Shown one piece after another: positions 1 through 12,010 of a stretch of DNA of 64,000 nucleotides. The position numbers and the translations under genes are program-made. Positions within the stretch are counted from its first letter, which is position 1; each line of letters begins with the position of its first letter. This stretch comes from Malania oleifera (Eukaryota; Streptophyta; Magnoliopsida; Santalales; Ximeniaceae): assembly GCF_029873635.1 (NCBI RefSeq), contig NC_080419.1:69235823-69299822 (forward strand), in the 5' to 3' direction. A model generated the notes under the pieces. It was not told the origin of the DNA. It saw nothing but the letters and a program-made list of their open reading frames with translations, and ran no database searches.

Positions 1-1
1 C

Positions 2-1219
2 ACATACATCATAAACTCACTGCATGCATTAGGAAAGACCTATCCCACATATGAGATGATTAGAAAGATCCTCAGAGGCTTACCTCCTGTTTGGGAAGCC
101 AAGGCTACGACCATTGCTGAGGGTAGAGACCTTAAGGCCATGACTTTAGATGAATTGATAAATTCCCTGATTACTTATGAATTGTCCATAAATGAGAGAC
201 TTAATGAGCATAATAGGGCTAAGAAAGTGACTGCACTGAAAGCATCTAATAACACATCTAGTGAGTGCAGTGAGTCTGACATTGATGATGAAATGGCTAT
301 GCTAACCAGCAAGTTTAGCAGATTTTTCAGGAAGAATAAGAAGCCATTTAAAAAATATAGAGACTCTACTAATGAGAAGGGAGAGTCCAGCAAAAGAAAA
401 GAAAAATCAAATGCCCCTACGTGCTATAACTGCAACAAGGTGGGACACATCAAACCCGACTGTCCACTGTTGAAAAAGGAGGCTAAGAAAAAGAAGAAAG
501 TCATGAAGGCTGGGACTTCATAGGACCAATTCAGCAACAGTGACTCGGATTCAGATCATAGTGACACGGAGGTCGTTAATCTGTGCTTGATGGCACACGA
601 GGATGAGGTATTGTCTTCTATTTCATCATCTTCTTATTATTCATCTGATGATTGTGATTCTGACAGCATGCCTACATTTAGAGAATTGCAATTTGAATAT
701 ATTCGTGTTTCAAAATTTTTAGGCAAAATGACCAAAGAGAATAATGATTTGAAAAAGAAATGTGAAAATTGGTCAAAATTATTTTATATGACAAAAACTT
801 CTCATGCCCCTATTTTCAAAGAAAAGGATGCTACTATTGTTGAGCTTGAGAGGAAATTGGAGGATAGCTCCAAAATCATTTTTAAATTCACTAAGGGTAA
901 AGAAAATTTTGAAAAACTACTTGATGCCCAAAGAAACTCCTTAAGTAAAGAGGGTCTTGGTTTTAATGGTATTGAAAATGTAAGACAACGTAATCTTTAC
1001 TTAGGACACTTTACACGTGAGTCAAAATCTTATATTCCTTCTAAAGAACCTAAGTGTAGATTAAGATGTTTTAAATGTAAACAGATTGGTCACATTCAAT
1101 TTGATTGTCCACTTAAGAATAAGCATGCTAGAATTAGGAAAGTATGGGTAGTTAAGGGAGATCCTGCTACTAACCCCTGTGGACCCAACAAAATTTGGGC
1201 ACCAACATCAGTCATTTAG
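2..1219 (+). pseudogene. Sirevirus A gag (5' cut by window edge)
   Basis: C-terminal two thirds of a Ty1/copia Sirevirus Gag, the RNA-binding capsid protein. The frame is already open at base 2, so the start lies outside the window. Two CCHC zinc knuckles are visible: CYNCNKVGHIKPDC (near 421-462) and CFKCKQIGHIQFDC (near 1069-1110). Both have all metal ligands. An acidic, serine-rich stretch and a coiled-coil-like segment lie between them. Two knuckles are typical of Sireviruses. One in-frame TAG at 521-523 breaks the frame where the relative at 28466-30162 has Trp, so TGG to TAG is likely. The frame ends with TAG at 1217-1219 and pol continues in the same frame. Family call is firm; function is lost. 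Confidence 0.88.
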
Positions 1220-1715
1220 CTTATTTTGCAGGTATGCCTAAGATCATCCTCCTCCAAGGACAGATGGTACTTGGATAGTGGGTGCTCACGACACATGACT
1301 GGCGACAGGGGCAAATTCACATCAATTGTTCCTAAGGATGGAGGCTACGTAACATTTGGGGACAATGCCAAAGGACGTATCATAGGGGTAGGTAAGGTTG
1401 GTAAGGATTCCTCTCTTACCATTGATAATGTTTTGCTGGTTGATGGACTGAAACATAATCTACTTAGCATAAGTCAGTTGTGTGACATAGGATATAAAGT
1501 ATCTTTTGAAAATGACAAATGCATAGTAGAAAATAAAACAAATCACAAAGTGCTTTTTACTACTGATAGACATGAAAATGTTTATACTATATCTCTTGAT
1601 AATTTAGTTTCACAACAAGCAACATGTTTTTCTGCTATAAATGAAGCCAGTTGGTTATGGCATAGGCGTTTAGGACATGCCAGCATGGATTTTTTGTCTA
1701 AACTTGTTAGAAAAG
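1220..1715 (+). pseudogene. Sirevirus A pol: aspartic protease and GAG-pre-integrase
   Basis: Follows gag in the same reading frame after a single TAG. The protease active site WYLDSGCSRHMTG is present (near 1265-1304), followed by VTFGDNAKG and the LLSISQLCD stretch, the usual order in copia proteases, which cut the Gag-Pol polyprotein. The pre-integrase zinc region starts with SWLWHRRLGHAS (near 1650-1684). The frame breaks near 1710, where one extra G in a run of A and G shifts into the frame used downstream. The intact active site and the single-base error suggest moderate age. Confidence 0.85.
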
Positions 1716-2780
1716 GAATTGGTTAAAGGTTTGCCTAAGATGTCTTTTGTAAAGGATAGAATATGTGATGCATGTCAAATGGGTAAGCAAACAAAATCTA
1801 ATTTTAAGAAAAAGAAATTCATATCTACTACTAGACTTTTGGAGATGCTTCACCTAGATCTATTTGGACCTAATTCTGTGCAAAATTTTGGTGGTAAATC
1901 TTATGCTTTTGTAATTGTGGATGACTTTTCTAGATTCACATGGGTTTCTTGCACATAAAAATGAATCATGTGAACAATTCACCAAATTGTGTAGGAGAAT
2001 TCAGAATGAAAAAAGATATAAAATCACTCATATAAGAAGTGATAGAGGCACGAAATTCAAAAATGAAAGCATAGAAAAATATTGTGACTTAAAGGGCATA
2101 TCACATAACTTCTCTGCACCTAGGACACCTCAACAAAATGGTGTAGTAGAAAGAAAAAATAGGTCATTGCAAGAAATGGGTAGAACTATGTTGAATGAGC
2201 ATAACTTACCTAAATATTTTTGGGTCGAGACCATTAAAACTGCATGCTATGTTATGAATAGAGTATTGATTAGACCATCAATTAATAAAACCCCTTATGA
2301 ATTATGGAACAACCATAAGCCTATATTTCCTATTTTCATGTGTTTGGTTGTAAATGCTTTGTGCTTAGAGATAATGAACATCTAGGGAAATTTGACTCCA
2401 AATCTGATGAAGGCATTTTCCTAAGATATGCGTTAAATAGCAAAACATATAGGGTTTTCAATAAAAGAACTTTAACTGTTATTGAATCTATTCATGTTGT
2501 GTTTGATGAGTCTAATCCATTTTTTAATAAAGATGATGAAGATGATATTGATATTAGAAAATGCTTAGAGAAAATGTCTATTGAAAACAATACAAGTGAA
2601 AATCAAGAAGCAAATGAAAAATCACTTGAAGACAATGAAAATGGAAATCAGGAGTTGCCTAGAGATTGGAAATACATTAGAAGTCATCATATAGATCAAA
2701 TTATAGGCGAACCATCCCGTGGTGTGGCCACAAAATCCTCCTTGAGAAATATAGTGAATCATTATGTTTTCTTATCCCAA
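1716..2780 (+). pseudogene. Sirevirus A pol: integrase, frameshifted
   Basis: Copia integrase, which joins cDNA to host DNA. The Cys pair of the HHCC zinc finger is at CDACQMGKQ (near 1768-1792). The catalytic core follows with LDLFGP and VIVDDFSR, then IRSDRGTKFKN, then TPQQNGVVERKNR, so the D, D and E positions are all recognisable. The frame changes near 1945 (a few bases lost before LAHKNESCEQF) and again near 2335 (before FGCKCFVL). A linker rich in Asn, Glu and Asp (2530-2650) leads into the reverse transcriptase. The element cannot make a full Pol. Confidence 0.85.
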
Positions 2781-4306
2781 GAAAAACCTAAAAATATTAA
2801 AGAAGCCATAGAGGATGAGTCTTGGGTGATGTCCATGCAAGAAGAACTTAACCAATTCGAAAGAAGAAAAGTGTGGACCTTAGTTCCTAGGCCTAATGAG
2901 CACACCATAATTGGAACTAAATGGGTATATAGAAATAAGAAAGATGAGATTGGGGTAGTAACTAGGAATAAAGTTAGACTAGTTGCCCAAAGGTAGAACC
3001 AACAAGAAGGGATTGACTTTGATGAAACATATGCTCATGATGAAACAATTTAAACTTTGCCGCTTTTAAAAATTTTAAATTGTTTCAAATGGATGTTAAA
3101 AGTACTTTTCTAAATGGCTACATTAATGAAGAGGTATACGTAGAACAACCATCCGATTTTGAAAATCATAAATATCCTGATCATGTTTACCGGTTATCTA
3201 AAGCTTTGTATGGATTGAAACAAGTTCCTAGAACTTGGTATGAGAGGCTTAGTGGTTATCTACTAGAAAATGAGTTTACCCGTGGCAAGATTGACACTAC
3301 ACTCTTCATCAAATCCAAAAATGATGATATGCTTGTTGTTCAAATTTATGTGGACGATATAATTTTTAGGGCAACTAATGATGAGTTGTGTAATAAGTTT
3401 GCCAAATGCATGCAAAATGAATTTGAAATGAGCATGATGGGTGAACTTAGTTTCTTCTTAGGGCTACAAATTAAGCAAGCTAATCATAGAACTTTCATAT
3501 GCCAATTTAAATACATTAGGGACTTGTTAAAGAAATTTAATATGGAAGATTGTAAAATTCTTGGTACACCTATGAACTCTTCCATTAAGCTTGATAAAGA
3601 TGAGCAAGGAATCCCTGTTGATGTAAAATTATATCGGGGCATGATTGTGAGTCTCCTATATCTCACTGCTAGTAGGCCTGATATTATGTTTAGTGTGTAT
3701 ATGTGTGCTAGATTTCAGGCTGCCCTAAAGGAATCTCATTTAAAAGCTGTTAAACGAATCCTTAGGTATCTAGTTAGGACTATTGAATTAGGATTGTGGT
3801 ACCCTCAGTATACTACTTTTGAGATTGTTAATTACACTGATGCTGACTTTGCTGGTAGTAAGGTTGATAGAAAAAGCACTAGCGGCACTTGTCATTACTT
3901 AGGACAATCTCTTGTTTCTTGGTTTTCCAAGAAACAAAACTCAGTTGCCTTATCCACAGCCGAAGCTGAATATATTGCAGCTGGAAGTTGTTGTGCCCAA
4001 ACTCTTTATATGAAACAACAACTTGTGGATTTTAGATTGCACTATGAAACAATACCGATTAAATGTGATAATACTAGTGCAATCAACATCTCTAAAAATC
4101 CTATCTCACATTCACGAACTAAACACATTGAGATTAGACATCATTTTCTTTGTGATCATGTACAAAAAGGAGATGTTGTACTTGAGTTTGTATGCACCAA
4201 TGAACAATGGGCTGATATATTCACTAAACCACTACCCGAGGGTAGGTTCATACAAATTAGACGTGAGTTAGGCTTAATGCATAGTAGAGAAGCTTCCTAC
4301 ACTTAA
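2781..4306 (+). pseudogene. Sirevirus A pol: reverse transcriptase and RNase H
   Basis: Copia reverse transcriptase plus RNase H. The N-terminal part (KEAIEDESWVMSMQEELNQF to VRLVAQR) ends in a TAG at 2994-2996. A deletion near 3035-3075 removes the usual stretch before FQMDVKSTFLNG. From 3080 a 408-codon frame is open to 4306, with LYGLKQVPRTWYERL, the catalytic YVDD (near 3349-3360), SLLYLTASRPDI, and the RNase H motifs YTDADFAGS, STAEAEYIA, KCDNTSAI and TKHIEIRHHF. It ends with the DIFTKPLPEGRF tail typical of copia. Upstream damage makes it a pseudogene although the catalytic residues survive. Confidence 0.88.
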
Positions 4307-4901
4307 ATGTCTCATAACTTGCATAAATTTAGGGGGAGCTCTCTTATGGAAAATTTCCAAGTTTTAGCAACTAATTCTATTGTTGACTTATCTTCTTGTT
4401 TTAGACTTTGTGAAAGTTGATTATTGATTGTGTGCACATGTCAAATATATATCTATTGCCTGATTATATTGGTTACCATTTGTGATGCACAACTTGTCCA
4501 CTTCATGATCATATTGAAACTTTATTTGCTTGATTGGACCATACTGGACTATTTGAGTAGTTGTGGATAAACTGTTAGGATATATTTAAACTCAAACAGG
4601 TTACATCTTATACAAGATTTATTTTGGAAAGTCCGATTTACAAAAGGCACTCTGCCGAAATTTTTTCAAAATATTTTCAAAATTCATCATGTATAAATGT
4701 AATACCTATCCATTGCCTAGGATTTTAACTCAAATGAACTTTTTTGCTGTTGCCAAAAAGGGAAGATGAAAAGAGGCAAAAATAATGGGTAAAAGGACTT
4801 GTGTTTAAAAATAAATTGGATGCATATTGTAAGGGGAGCTTTCTTGGGCTTAACCCTACACTTTTGTCAATCGTATTTGTCATCATCAAAAAGGGGGAGA
4901 A
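4307..4901 (+). promoter_or_regulatory. Sirevirus A 3' untranslated region with repeated polypurine tracts
   Basis: No env-like reading frame lies between pol and the LTR. Purine tracts repeat: AGGGGGAGCT at 4331-4340, a weaker AAAAAGGGAAGATG near 4754, AAGGGGAGCT at 4831-4840, and AAAAAGGGGGAGAA at 4888-4901 touching the LTR. The last is the functional polypurine tract position for plus-strand priming. Repeated tracts are a known hallmark of the Sirevirus genus. Confidence 0.75.
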
Positions 4902-5213
4902 TGTTGACCTTCACGCCCGGTTTTGATTATGACAAATACTCATTGTATCTAATGAGTGTTTGAAGTTATGTGCAGGAACTCAAATTAGCAAATCATAATG
5001 CACAAGGAGAAAGTGAAGTTGAAGACCTAATTTCTATTTGTATTGTATTTCATATTTATTCAAAGGTCTGTAATAGTAATTAGGGTCTTTGGCTTGTAAT
5101 AATCACACACCCCACATGTATGTTTCAAATATATAAGCTCACAATGCTCAAAGTGAAAATGACCTTAAAGTGACCTTAGGGTTCGGTCGACCGACACCGG
5201 ACTTTTTTGGTGT

Positions 5214-5218
5214 CTTTA
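5214..5218. repeat. Target-site duplication CTTTA of solo LTR L1 (left)
   Basis: CTTTA precedes the solo LTR here and recurs exactly at 7149-7153 on the other side. A perfect 5-bp match fits Ty3/gypsy integration and fixes both LTR ends. Confidence 0.9.
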
Positions 5219-7148
5219 TGTAACGACCTGCTTAATTAACAAGTTTTTTTTTTTTTTTTATGACATATAACATGCTCTGATACCGTATTGGGGAAAACCC
5301 AATCATTAACCTAAATAGCGAGAAGCAGAAATCACATAGACATAACCATATGAAAATATATATACAATACCAATACCAGAGTACTAACATGTTTCCCCAA
5401 AATATACACATATATCAGTTTCTCAAAATACCCTCAACTATACTAGGATATAGAAAAATCCTCCACAAACATACTCACTATCATTGACAGGGCACTACTG
5501 AAGCCTTTCTATCTACGAGCGTGGTCTCCTCGCCTACCTAGATCACCTGAAAAATGATTCAACACTAGTATGAGCCAACGCTCAGTAAGATGAAATATGT
5601 TATTACTAGTGTGTGACAATTGAGCTACAATACTGAGAAAAACTATTACTATATAGTCAGGTATCACTGAATCTGTAAAGCATAATACTAGAAATATAAT
5701 CTTCATCTTTTACCTGTTGCTTAACATTCCTATACTTTAGGTTTCTATTCAGAATATTGCTAATATATGTATATATTTTTTGTTTCTGTAAAGCTATATA
5801 AACATAATAATAATTGTAAACTTCCCTGTGGATAACTGTGTGTCATGATTTAACCACTCATGATAGGGTTGTGCGGCCCGTAGGTGGGATTTACCCTGGC
5901 TGGCCAACTAGGAATAAATCACTATACCCCATAGTCTAATCAGCCCTCCTCAACCCATATCTAATGGGGAGCCTGTCCACTTGTGGGCTCTATGCAATCG
6001 ACCTTTATACCACGTATTATCTGAATAAGTGGTTGCACTGTATAAACTGTATGTAGTTATGGTACCGTGCTCTGTAACTGTATGGTCTAACAGGGTCTGA
6101 TACTATATAATACACCTCTATATACAACTATTTGTTTTACCATGATTCTGTAATAATTGTACAAACCATGACGCTGTGGAAAACTGTATCTCTATATCAA
6201 CTATGTTTCTATAATTAACTATGAATCTGTATGTCATGGTATTGTAAAACTATATAATCATGGTATTTCTATAATTGCTGAAAAATACATTCACTATTTG
6301 TATATTTTGTAAAACACATCTCTGAAAAATAATGTAAAGCATGTTTCTATACTAGGTACATATTCTCAAGCCACACAGTAATTTTAAAACATATTAATCA
6401 TATTTGATAAACTGCACAAATCTCTGTTGTAGAACAATACTCTGGTAAAACATTTACAATTTTATACTGAAAACATTCTCAAATAACCTAGCATAGCATA
6501 TTTCTCTTACCTGTTTCCTGCTAAAAATTCCCTACTATAACAGGTCCAAAACCCGTAGGGTTCTCCACTCAACACCCTGAAAATCATAAGTCCTGGAACA
6601 AAACATCAATATTTCTTGGCCTACATCATTACCTATAACTGCCAGGAAGCCAAAAACTGAATAAAAGACCTTACCCTGAATTTGAGATGAATTCCAATTT
6701 CGTTTCACCAACGATCCGTTCTGACAGACTTGAAGAGAACTCTGCCAGAAATGTCGCGGTGGCCTTAGATCATCGATCAGGCGACTAACGGGGCCAAAAT
6801 CGACGGAAGAAGGAGGAGGAGGCGTAGAGGAGAGAGAGAGAGAGAGAGTTTGACTGAAATTCTGCGATTAAAAATCAGTTTAAGGCTATTTATATTGCGG
6901 GATTTGTCGACGAGCCATGTCATCTCGTTAACGAGTCCTTAAGGAAATTCATTGACGAACCTTACCCTTCTTCGATGAAATTCAGAGTAGCCTAAAATCC
7001 TCGCTCGGTATTTTCTCGTCGACGAAACGGGACCTTGTTGACGAGATCCTGAAGACATTTGTCGATGAAGCCTACTGCCTTATTATGTTCCTGTTTCCAT
7101 TTTCCTCCCTCTTATTTTTAAAATACTATTATTCTTCGGGTCACTACA
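5219..7148 (-). mobile_element. Solo gypsy LTR L1 (Tekay-like)
   Basis: A 1930-bp LTR reading on the minus strand, bounded on + by TGTAACGACC and GGGTCACTACA and flanked by perfect CTTTA repeats, with no internal region: a solo LTR left by LTR-LTR recombination. TATAAATA lies at 6887-6894 (-), preceded in sense by TCGTCGACGA-like palindromes (6905-7070) and followed by a GA/CT tract (6831-6849). Splice-like signals, in sense: donor 1 at 6673-6674 (CAGG|GTAAGG), acceptor 1 at 6577-6578 (TTTTCAG), donor 2 at 6509-6510 (ACAG|GTAAGAG), acceptor 2 at 5547-5548 (TTTTTCAG). A PBS-like GGTATCAGAGC sits inside the LTR at 5274-5284 (-). Confidence 0.9.
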
Positions 7149-8945
7149 CTTTAATTGGACATAAATGACCCTAGGACACACACATTGCACCTATAAATAT
7201 TAGGCACCTAAATAGGGTTTGTGTGATTCAAAACAGGACCGAAATGCACACTTGGTGCACTTTCGATCGACTGACCTTGGCTGTTCATTCTGCCCCGGTT
7301 GATCGAAATAAGCCTGGGTCAACAGTTGACCAAGGACTTGGTCGACCGAACCAGTGTAGTTCAAAAAGCCCAAGTTGACCGAAACCCTCTGAGGTCAACA
7401 AATTGACCATCTGGTCGACCGAGCCAAATTTGTATTGCAACTACCTGGTCGACTGAGGGTCCTTGAGAGAAATCCCAACTATTTGGTTGATCAAACCAAT
7501 CAGTTCAAAATGTCCTGGTCCATCAAACCTCAGTAAAGTGGAAATTGCCCACTTTCAGTCGACCGAGTCTTCAATTCAAAAATGTCCTGGTCGACCGAAC
7601 CATATGAACTATGGTCGACCGGACCTCTCGGGTTGCCCTAATTTTTACTGCGGTTAAATATTTTTTAAACAGGGTTAAAATATTTGAAATGTCATTAAAC
7701 TTTCCTAATAATTCCTAATAGGTCCCCAACGGTCATAATTCATGGGGTGTCTATATATACCCCTTCATTTGGGAAAATTAGCAATATTATTAAGTAAAAA
7801 GTGAAAAATCTCTCTCCAGCCAAAAATCTCTCTATTGTTCACGTACTCTAAGAAACCACTCATTCTTACTTTCTACATCTCTCCAAATCCTTTGTAAGTG
7901 TATTGAGTGTTTTGTGCAAAGAGGTTTGCTCTCCCATTCGTGTTTGAGTGATTCGTTTTTACGAGAGCAATACCTAAGTTCTCTTTGGGGGCTTTGCTAA
8001 TAAGCCTATCCTAAGAAGACTTGTATTAAACTTTCGAGTGTTGCATTTTCGTTGCAATAACTTAGGAAGTTTTGTATTTGTTTTTGGGTTGCAAAACCGT
8101 TTTCAAAACCTACTCAAATATCTTGTGGTATTCATATTGACATATTTGTGAAACGATATTTGTGTTTGTTATATTAATCTTTGTGGCAATATTTATTCAA
8201 GTATATATCATTTGCTGAATACAAAGATTGCATAGCTTTTGCAAACCCAGCATATACACTGTTTTGGTGATTGACATATTTTGCTATTTGGATTATTTGA
8301 AACTTGAGTGATATCTTTGTTTGAGCACCTTGATTGAGAACATATTGAAATACAAAGATTGCTTGCTGACACTCTCACGTACGCATTACACTGATAGAAA
8401 ATATCTTTGAGAGTTGAACTATTTAGACCACACTAAGCTTACATATTAAATCATTTGTGGTGTATGTGATTGAACGCATTTGGGTACAAATCTGCTTTGC
8501 GTGAAAACACTTTTATATTGTACCATTTGATTGTAAATCTAAGTAATTCTAGGCGTGGCCTGAGGGGGCGGTATTCCAGCCCGGTAAGGATTGTTGTAAA
8601 GGTTGAGGTCAGTCCTGTGCTAATTGACCTGGTTTGTATAGGTGTTGCTCCACCCGGTTAAGTGAGCAAGTGATAGTGGTAATCCTTGTGCTTGTTAGCT
8701 AAGGCGGGGACGTAGGCAATTGGCCGAACCTCGATAACATATCTGCGTGTCACCCTCTTTTTACTGCTTTCTGGTGCTTGTGTGATTGATTAAATTGCTT
8801 TATTTACTTTCTGGTATACATTTACTTTACCTGCACTAGATTGACCATAGGGTTGTGAATATACTAGTGTTAGGAGATTGACCTAGGGAATGAATTTTAA
8901 AAATACCCATTTACCCCCCCTTTTGGGATCACGGTAAAGCTAACA

Positions 8946-9692
8946 CATTTCATCTTCATCTTCATCTTCATCACTGGAGTTTTTGTTTGAAGTTTTACAA
9001 GCCATTGATATTTGGGCTTTAAATTTTCCACTTATTTCTTTCATAGACATTTCATATGTGACAAGGGATCCTATGAGTTCATCTAGGGATGTATTTTTAA
9101 GATTTCTTCCTTCCGTTATAGCTGTGGCTTTTGGTTCCCATATTGGAGGAAGTCCTCTAAGGATTTTACGGATCATCTCATAGGTTGAGTATGTTTCTCC
9201 TAAAGCATTGAGGGAGTTTATAATATGTGTGAACCTTGTATACATGTTTGTAATTGATTCATCTGAGTTCATCTTGAAGGCTTCATACTCGCTTGTGAGC
9301 ATGTCTATTCTTCTATCTCTAACATCAATGATTCCTTCATAAGTAACTTCTAATTTATCCCAAATCTCTTTGGCTGATTTACATGTCATTACCTTGTTAA
9401 ACTCATTTATATCAAGAGCACAATATAATACATTCATGGCACTAGAATTTACTTGCAACATCTTATGGTCATTGTCGGTCATGTCTTTTTCTTCTTTGGG
9501 AATTTCCTTACCATCTACGGTTTTAGTAGGAATTAAGTCACCATGTGTGACAACCTTCCAAGCCTTCCAATCCATTGTTTGAAGATAAATTCTTATCTTT
9601 TGTTTCCAAAATGTATAATTTAAACTACAAAAGATGGGTGACCTAGTTAAGGATTGACCCTCTCCAAAGGGAGCTACTCCTAGGTGTGCCAT
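8946..9692 (-). pseudogene. Sirevirus B gag, 3' cut by insertion of Sirevirus A
   Basis: N-terminal 249 codons of a Sirevirus Gag with no stop codon, starting MAHLGVAPFGEGQSLTR at 9692. The UBN2-type capsid region follows: YTFWKQKIRIYLQTMDWKAW, AKEIWDKLEVTYEG, ITNMYTRFTHIINSL and IRKILRGLPPIWEPKA. It stops in the acidic run EDEDEDEM exactly where the LTR of Sirevirus A ends (8945), before the zinc knuckles. The missing half should lie left of the window. The clean frame suggests this element was young when A inserted. It closely resembles the gag of Sirevirus C. Confidence 0.9.
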
Positions 9693-9735
9693 CTAGATCT
9701 TTACATAATTACTTGTTAGGATTTGTTATATGCCC

Positions 9736-9747
9736 GCTCTGATACCA
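9736..9747 (-). promoter_or_regulatory. Primer binding site of Sirevirus B
   Basis: On the minus strand TGGTATCAGAGC, complementary to the 3' end of initiator tRNA-Met, begins two bases after the LTR end. It lies about 45 bp before the gag start at 9692, as expected for minus-strand priming. Confidence 0.88.
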
Positions 9748-9749
9748 AT

Positions 9750-11300
9750 TGAAAGTTGAGGTGTAGTCCCAAGAGGGGGTAAATTGGGTTTTAAAATTTT
9801 CTTTTAATTCTTTGCAAGAATTCTTACCCCCTTCTTGATTTAACAATTACACGACAAAGTTTTATTCACTTATTCAATCCACAAATCAATACTTAACATA
9901 AGTAAATCAAATCTCAAACAATCCACCAAGTACTTTAAAGTAAACAACCAAAAAATACCAACTCAAGATATAATATACAACTCTATGGCAATTCTCAGCT
10001 TTTACAAGAATTCAAAGTATTTGTTTGTTTGCAGCCCTGTGTATATGAATTTGATTCAATCCTTGAATTAATGAATTTGATTCAAGCCCTGTAGATAATG
10101 AAATTGCTTTCTCAATATGATGCACAATTTAAACTTCAACACTCTTTCCAAAAGCTTATACTTTAAATAAACTTTTAGTTAAAGAGTCTTTGCGTGTTAA
10201 CCAATCAACATACTCCCTTATGGTTTCCGCAAATTATTGATCAACCAATGTACTCCCTTTTGGTTTCCGTAATCTCAAAAATAAATTAAAATTCAGTTTA
10301 TTTAATTTCCAAATTACGTAGTATTTATGATCAAGAAATTAAATCATCCACACAGTATATAAGTAAGCTGAAAAATAAAAAGAGTAAGGGTAAGAGAAGG
10401 AGACCAAGTTTTTACGAGGTTCGGCTTATCCCCAGCCTACGTCCTTGCCTTAGGCAAACCACGTAAGGATTCCACTATACCCGTTCCTTTCTGGGAGGAA
10501 CAAAACCTTACACACTTCTTCAATAGGCTGGAGTAATCACCTCTCCAAGCGATACCCCACGATTTGACACTCCTTCAATAAGCTAGAGTAATCACCTCTC
10601 CAAGCGATACCCCACGCTTGAAAAATGATCCAACAACCTGGAATCGTCCAAGAACTACAAGAAACAAATAATGAATGCTACGTACAATAACACTCTCACA
10701 TAGAGCAGATTAGTACAAATTCAAAATACTATGCTTTTCAATATTCAAATATCAATATAAAATAGAATTGAAGCTTAAGTTAGAATTCACCAATTCCTTC
10801 TCTTAATGGATATTAGCAGTAGGAACTAGATTTGAGATGATCAGTACTTTAGTTTCTTAGCAAAAGAGTATCGCAATGAGTGAGCAAGAGAGAGTTTTTC
10901 AAAAGCAAGTTGCTTTTAGCAGATTTTTCAATTCTTTATTTCTTGGTGTAAATTTGATTTGAAAAATCATGTATTTATAGGCTTAGAAAAGTGTTTTCGT
11001 AATGCCCAAGTTTACTTGGAGTATCTTTTAAAATTTTAAAAAATTTGGGGCACAAGCAACCTTAATTTGAAATTTAAAACATTTAAAATTTATGACCGTG
11101 AAAACTTTTAAATACGTACATAACCTTTTGAGTGTCATTTATTTAAATTTTAAGTGCCTATTATGTCCTAATTTGTAACATAATACCCAAAATACCCATT
11201 TTAATTTTTTTTCCCATGCAATACCCATTCTCAATCCTTTGTTTTTAGATTCTCGAGACATGACAATCATGGCATCTTCTCACATGCTTATCGACCTACG
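9750..11300 (-). mobile_element. Sirevirus B 5' LTR (outer end uncertain)
   Basis: The LTR ends at 9750 in sense direction (...ACTTTCA before the primer binding site). Going outward there is a CCCTCTTGGGACTACACC-like tail shared with Sirevirus C, the conserved GACGTAGGC/GCCGAACCTCG block at 10415-10453, and a TATAAATA box at 10972-10979 (-). Two direct copies of a CACCTCTCCAAGCGATACCC block lie near 10540 and 10590. U3 beyond the TATA box is AT-rich and I could not find its TG end. By analogy with C it could reach 11300-11800. Confidence 0.6.
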
Positions 11301-11742
11301 TGGTATTTTGATTATAAACTCATTACACAAAAAAACATTATTGACACATTAGACGAGGTAAACTCTTAGCAAACTTTTCTTTAATTCACTCTTATTTTCT
11401 CTTACTACTATATTGCATTCATTTTCATTACAAATGTGGATCAAACTCTCTTTCTCTCATTCCCTTTCTTTTGTTTATTTGGGTCAAAAAATAATGGATG
11501 GAACATTATTTAAAAGTTCTTTGAATGAAAATGGACTGAAGCTTTTTTGTGAGGTTAGTTGTTTACTCATATTTTAAAAATTGAATGTGTGATTGCCATT
11601 CTATAAGCATAACTCAAAATTCCAAATACCCATTTAGAAAATATAGGTTATGATAAATAATATGAGCATAAACTAGTAAGAATAACCCAATATGCATTCA
11701 ATTGGAGGGATCTAGGAAGTTGAGTTTTCAAGTTTTGTGAAT

Positions 11743-12010
11743 CATTTGGAACCACTTATAGAAAAGTACTTTTCTAGAAAAAAGTACTTATCTGCTTATT
11801 CACAAGTAGTATGAGATTACTTTATAAGTAATTTTTTTAGAAAAATACTTTTTCAAAAAATACTTAATTTTTCGTTTTAAAAAAAGTAGTTTGAAATAGT
11901 ACTTTTTGAAAAAAATACTTATTTAAGTCACCAAACGCTACTTATTGATACAAATACTTAAAATAAATATTTTTTTTGAAAAGTACTTATTTCTTAATAC
12001 GTTCCAAATA
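11743..12010. mobile_element. MITE-like element with imperfect terminal inverted repeats
   Basis: The left arm CATTTGGAACCACTTATAGA (from 11743) and the complement of the right arm (ending TTCCAAATAG at about 12010) match imperfectly. Both run into AAGTACTTTT-type repeats that point inward. The 270-bp stretch could fold into a long AT-rich hairpin. A CAAACGC motif lies inside. No transposase is encoded. It resembles the non-autonomous hAT-like elements common in plant intergenic DNA; no clear target duplication was identified. Confidence 0.4.

Larger units (their letters stand above)
4902..8945 (+). mobile_element. Sirevirus A 3' LTR, split by a solo LTR
   Basis: The LTR starts TGTTGACC right after the polypurine tract and ends CTAACA at 8945, abutting the gag of Sirevirus B. 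Removing the nested solo LTR (5219-7148) and one 5-bp duplication leaves about 2.1 kb. U3 carries about a dozen GGTCGACCGA-like palindromes (5183-5195 and 7261-7625). A TATATATA box is at 7752-7759. A block shared with the other Sirevirus LTRs, AGGCGGGGACGTAGGC followed by GCCGAACCTCG, lies at 8701-8735. No protein is encoded. Boundaries rest on TG/CA ends and neighbours. Confidence 0.8.

Noticed and set aside
4307..4901. Possible env-like gene after Sirevirus A pol
   Set aside because: Some Sireviruses have one, but only short frames and polypurine tracts are present here.
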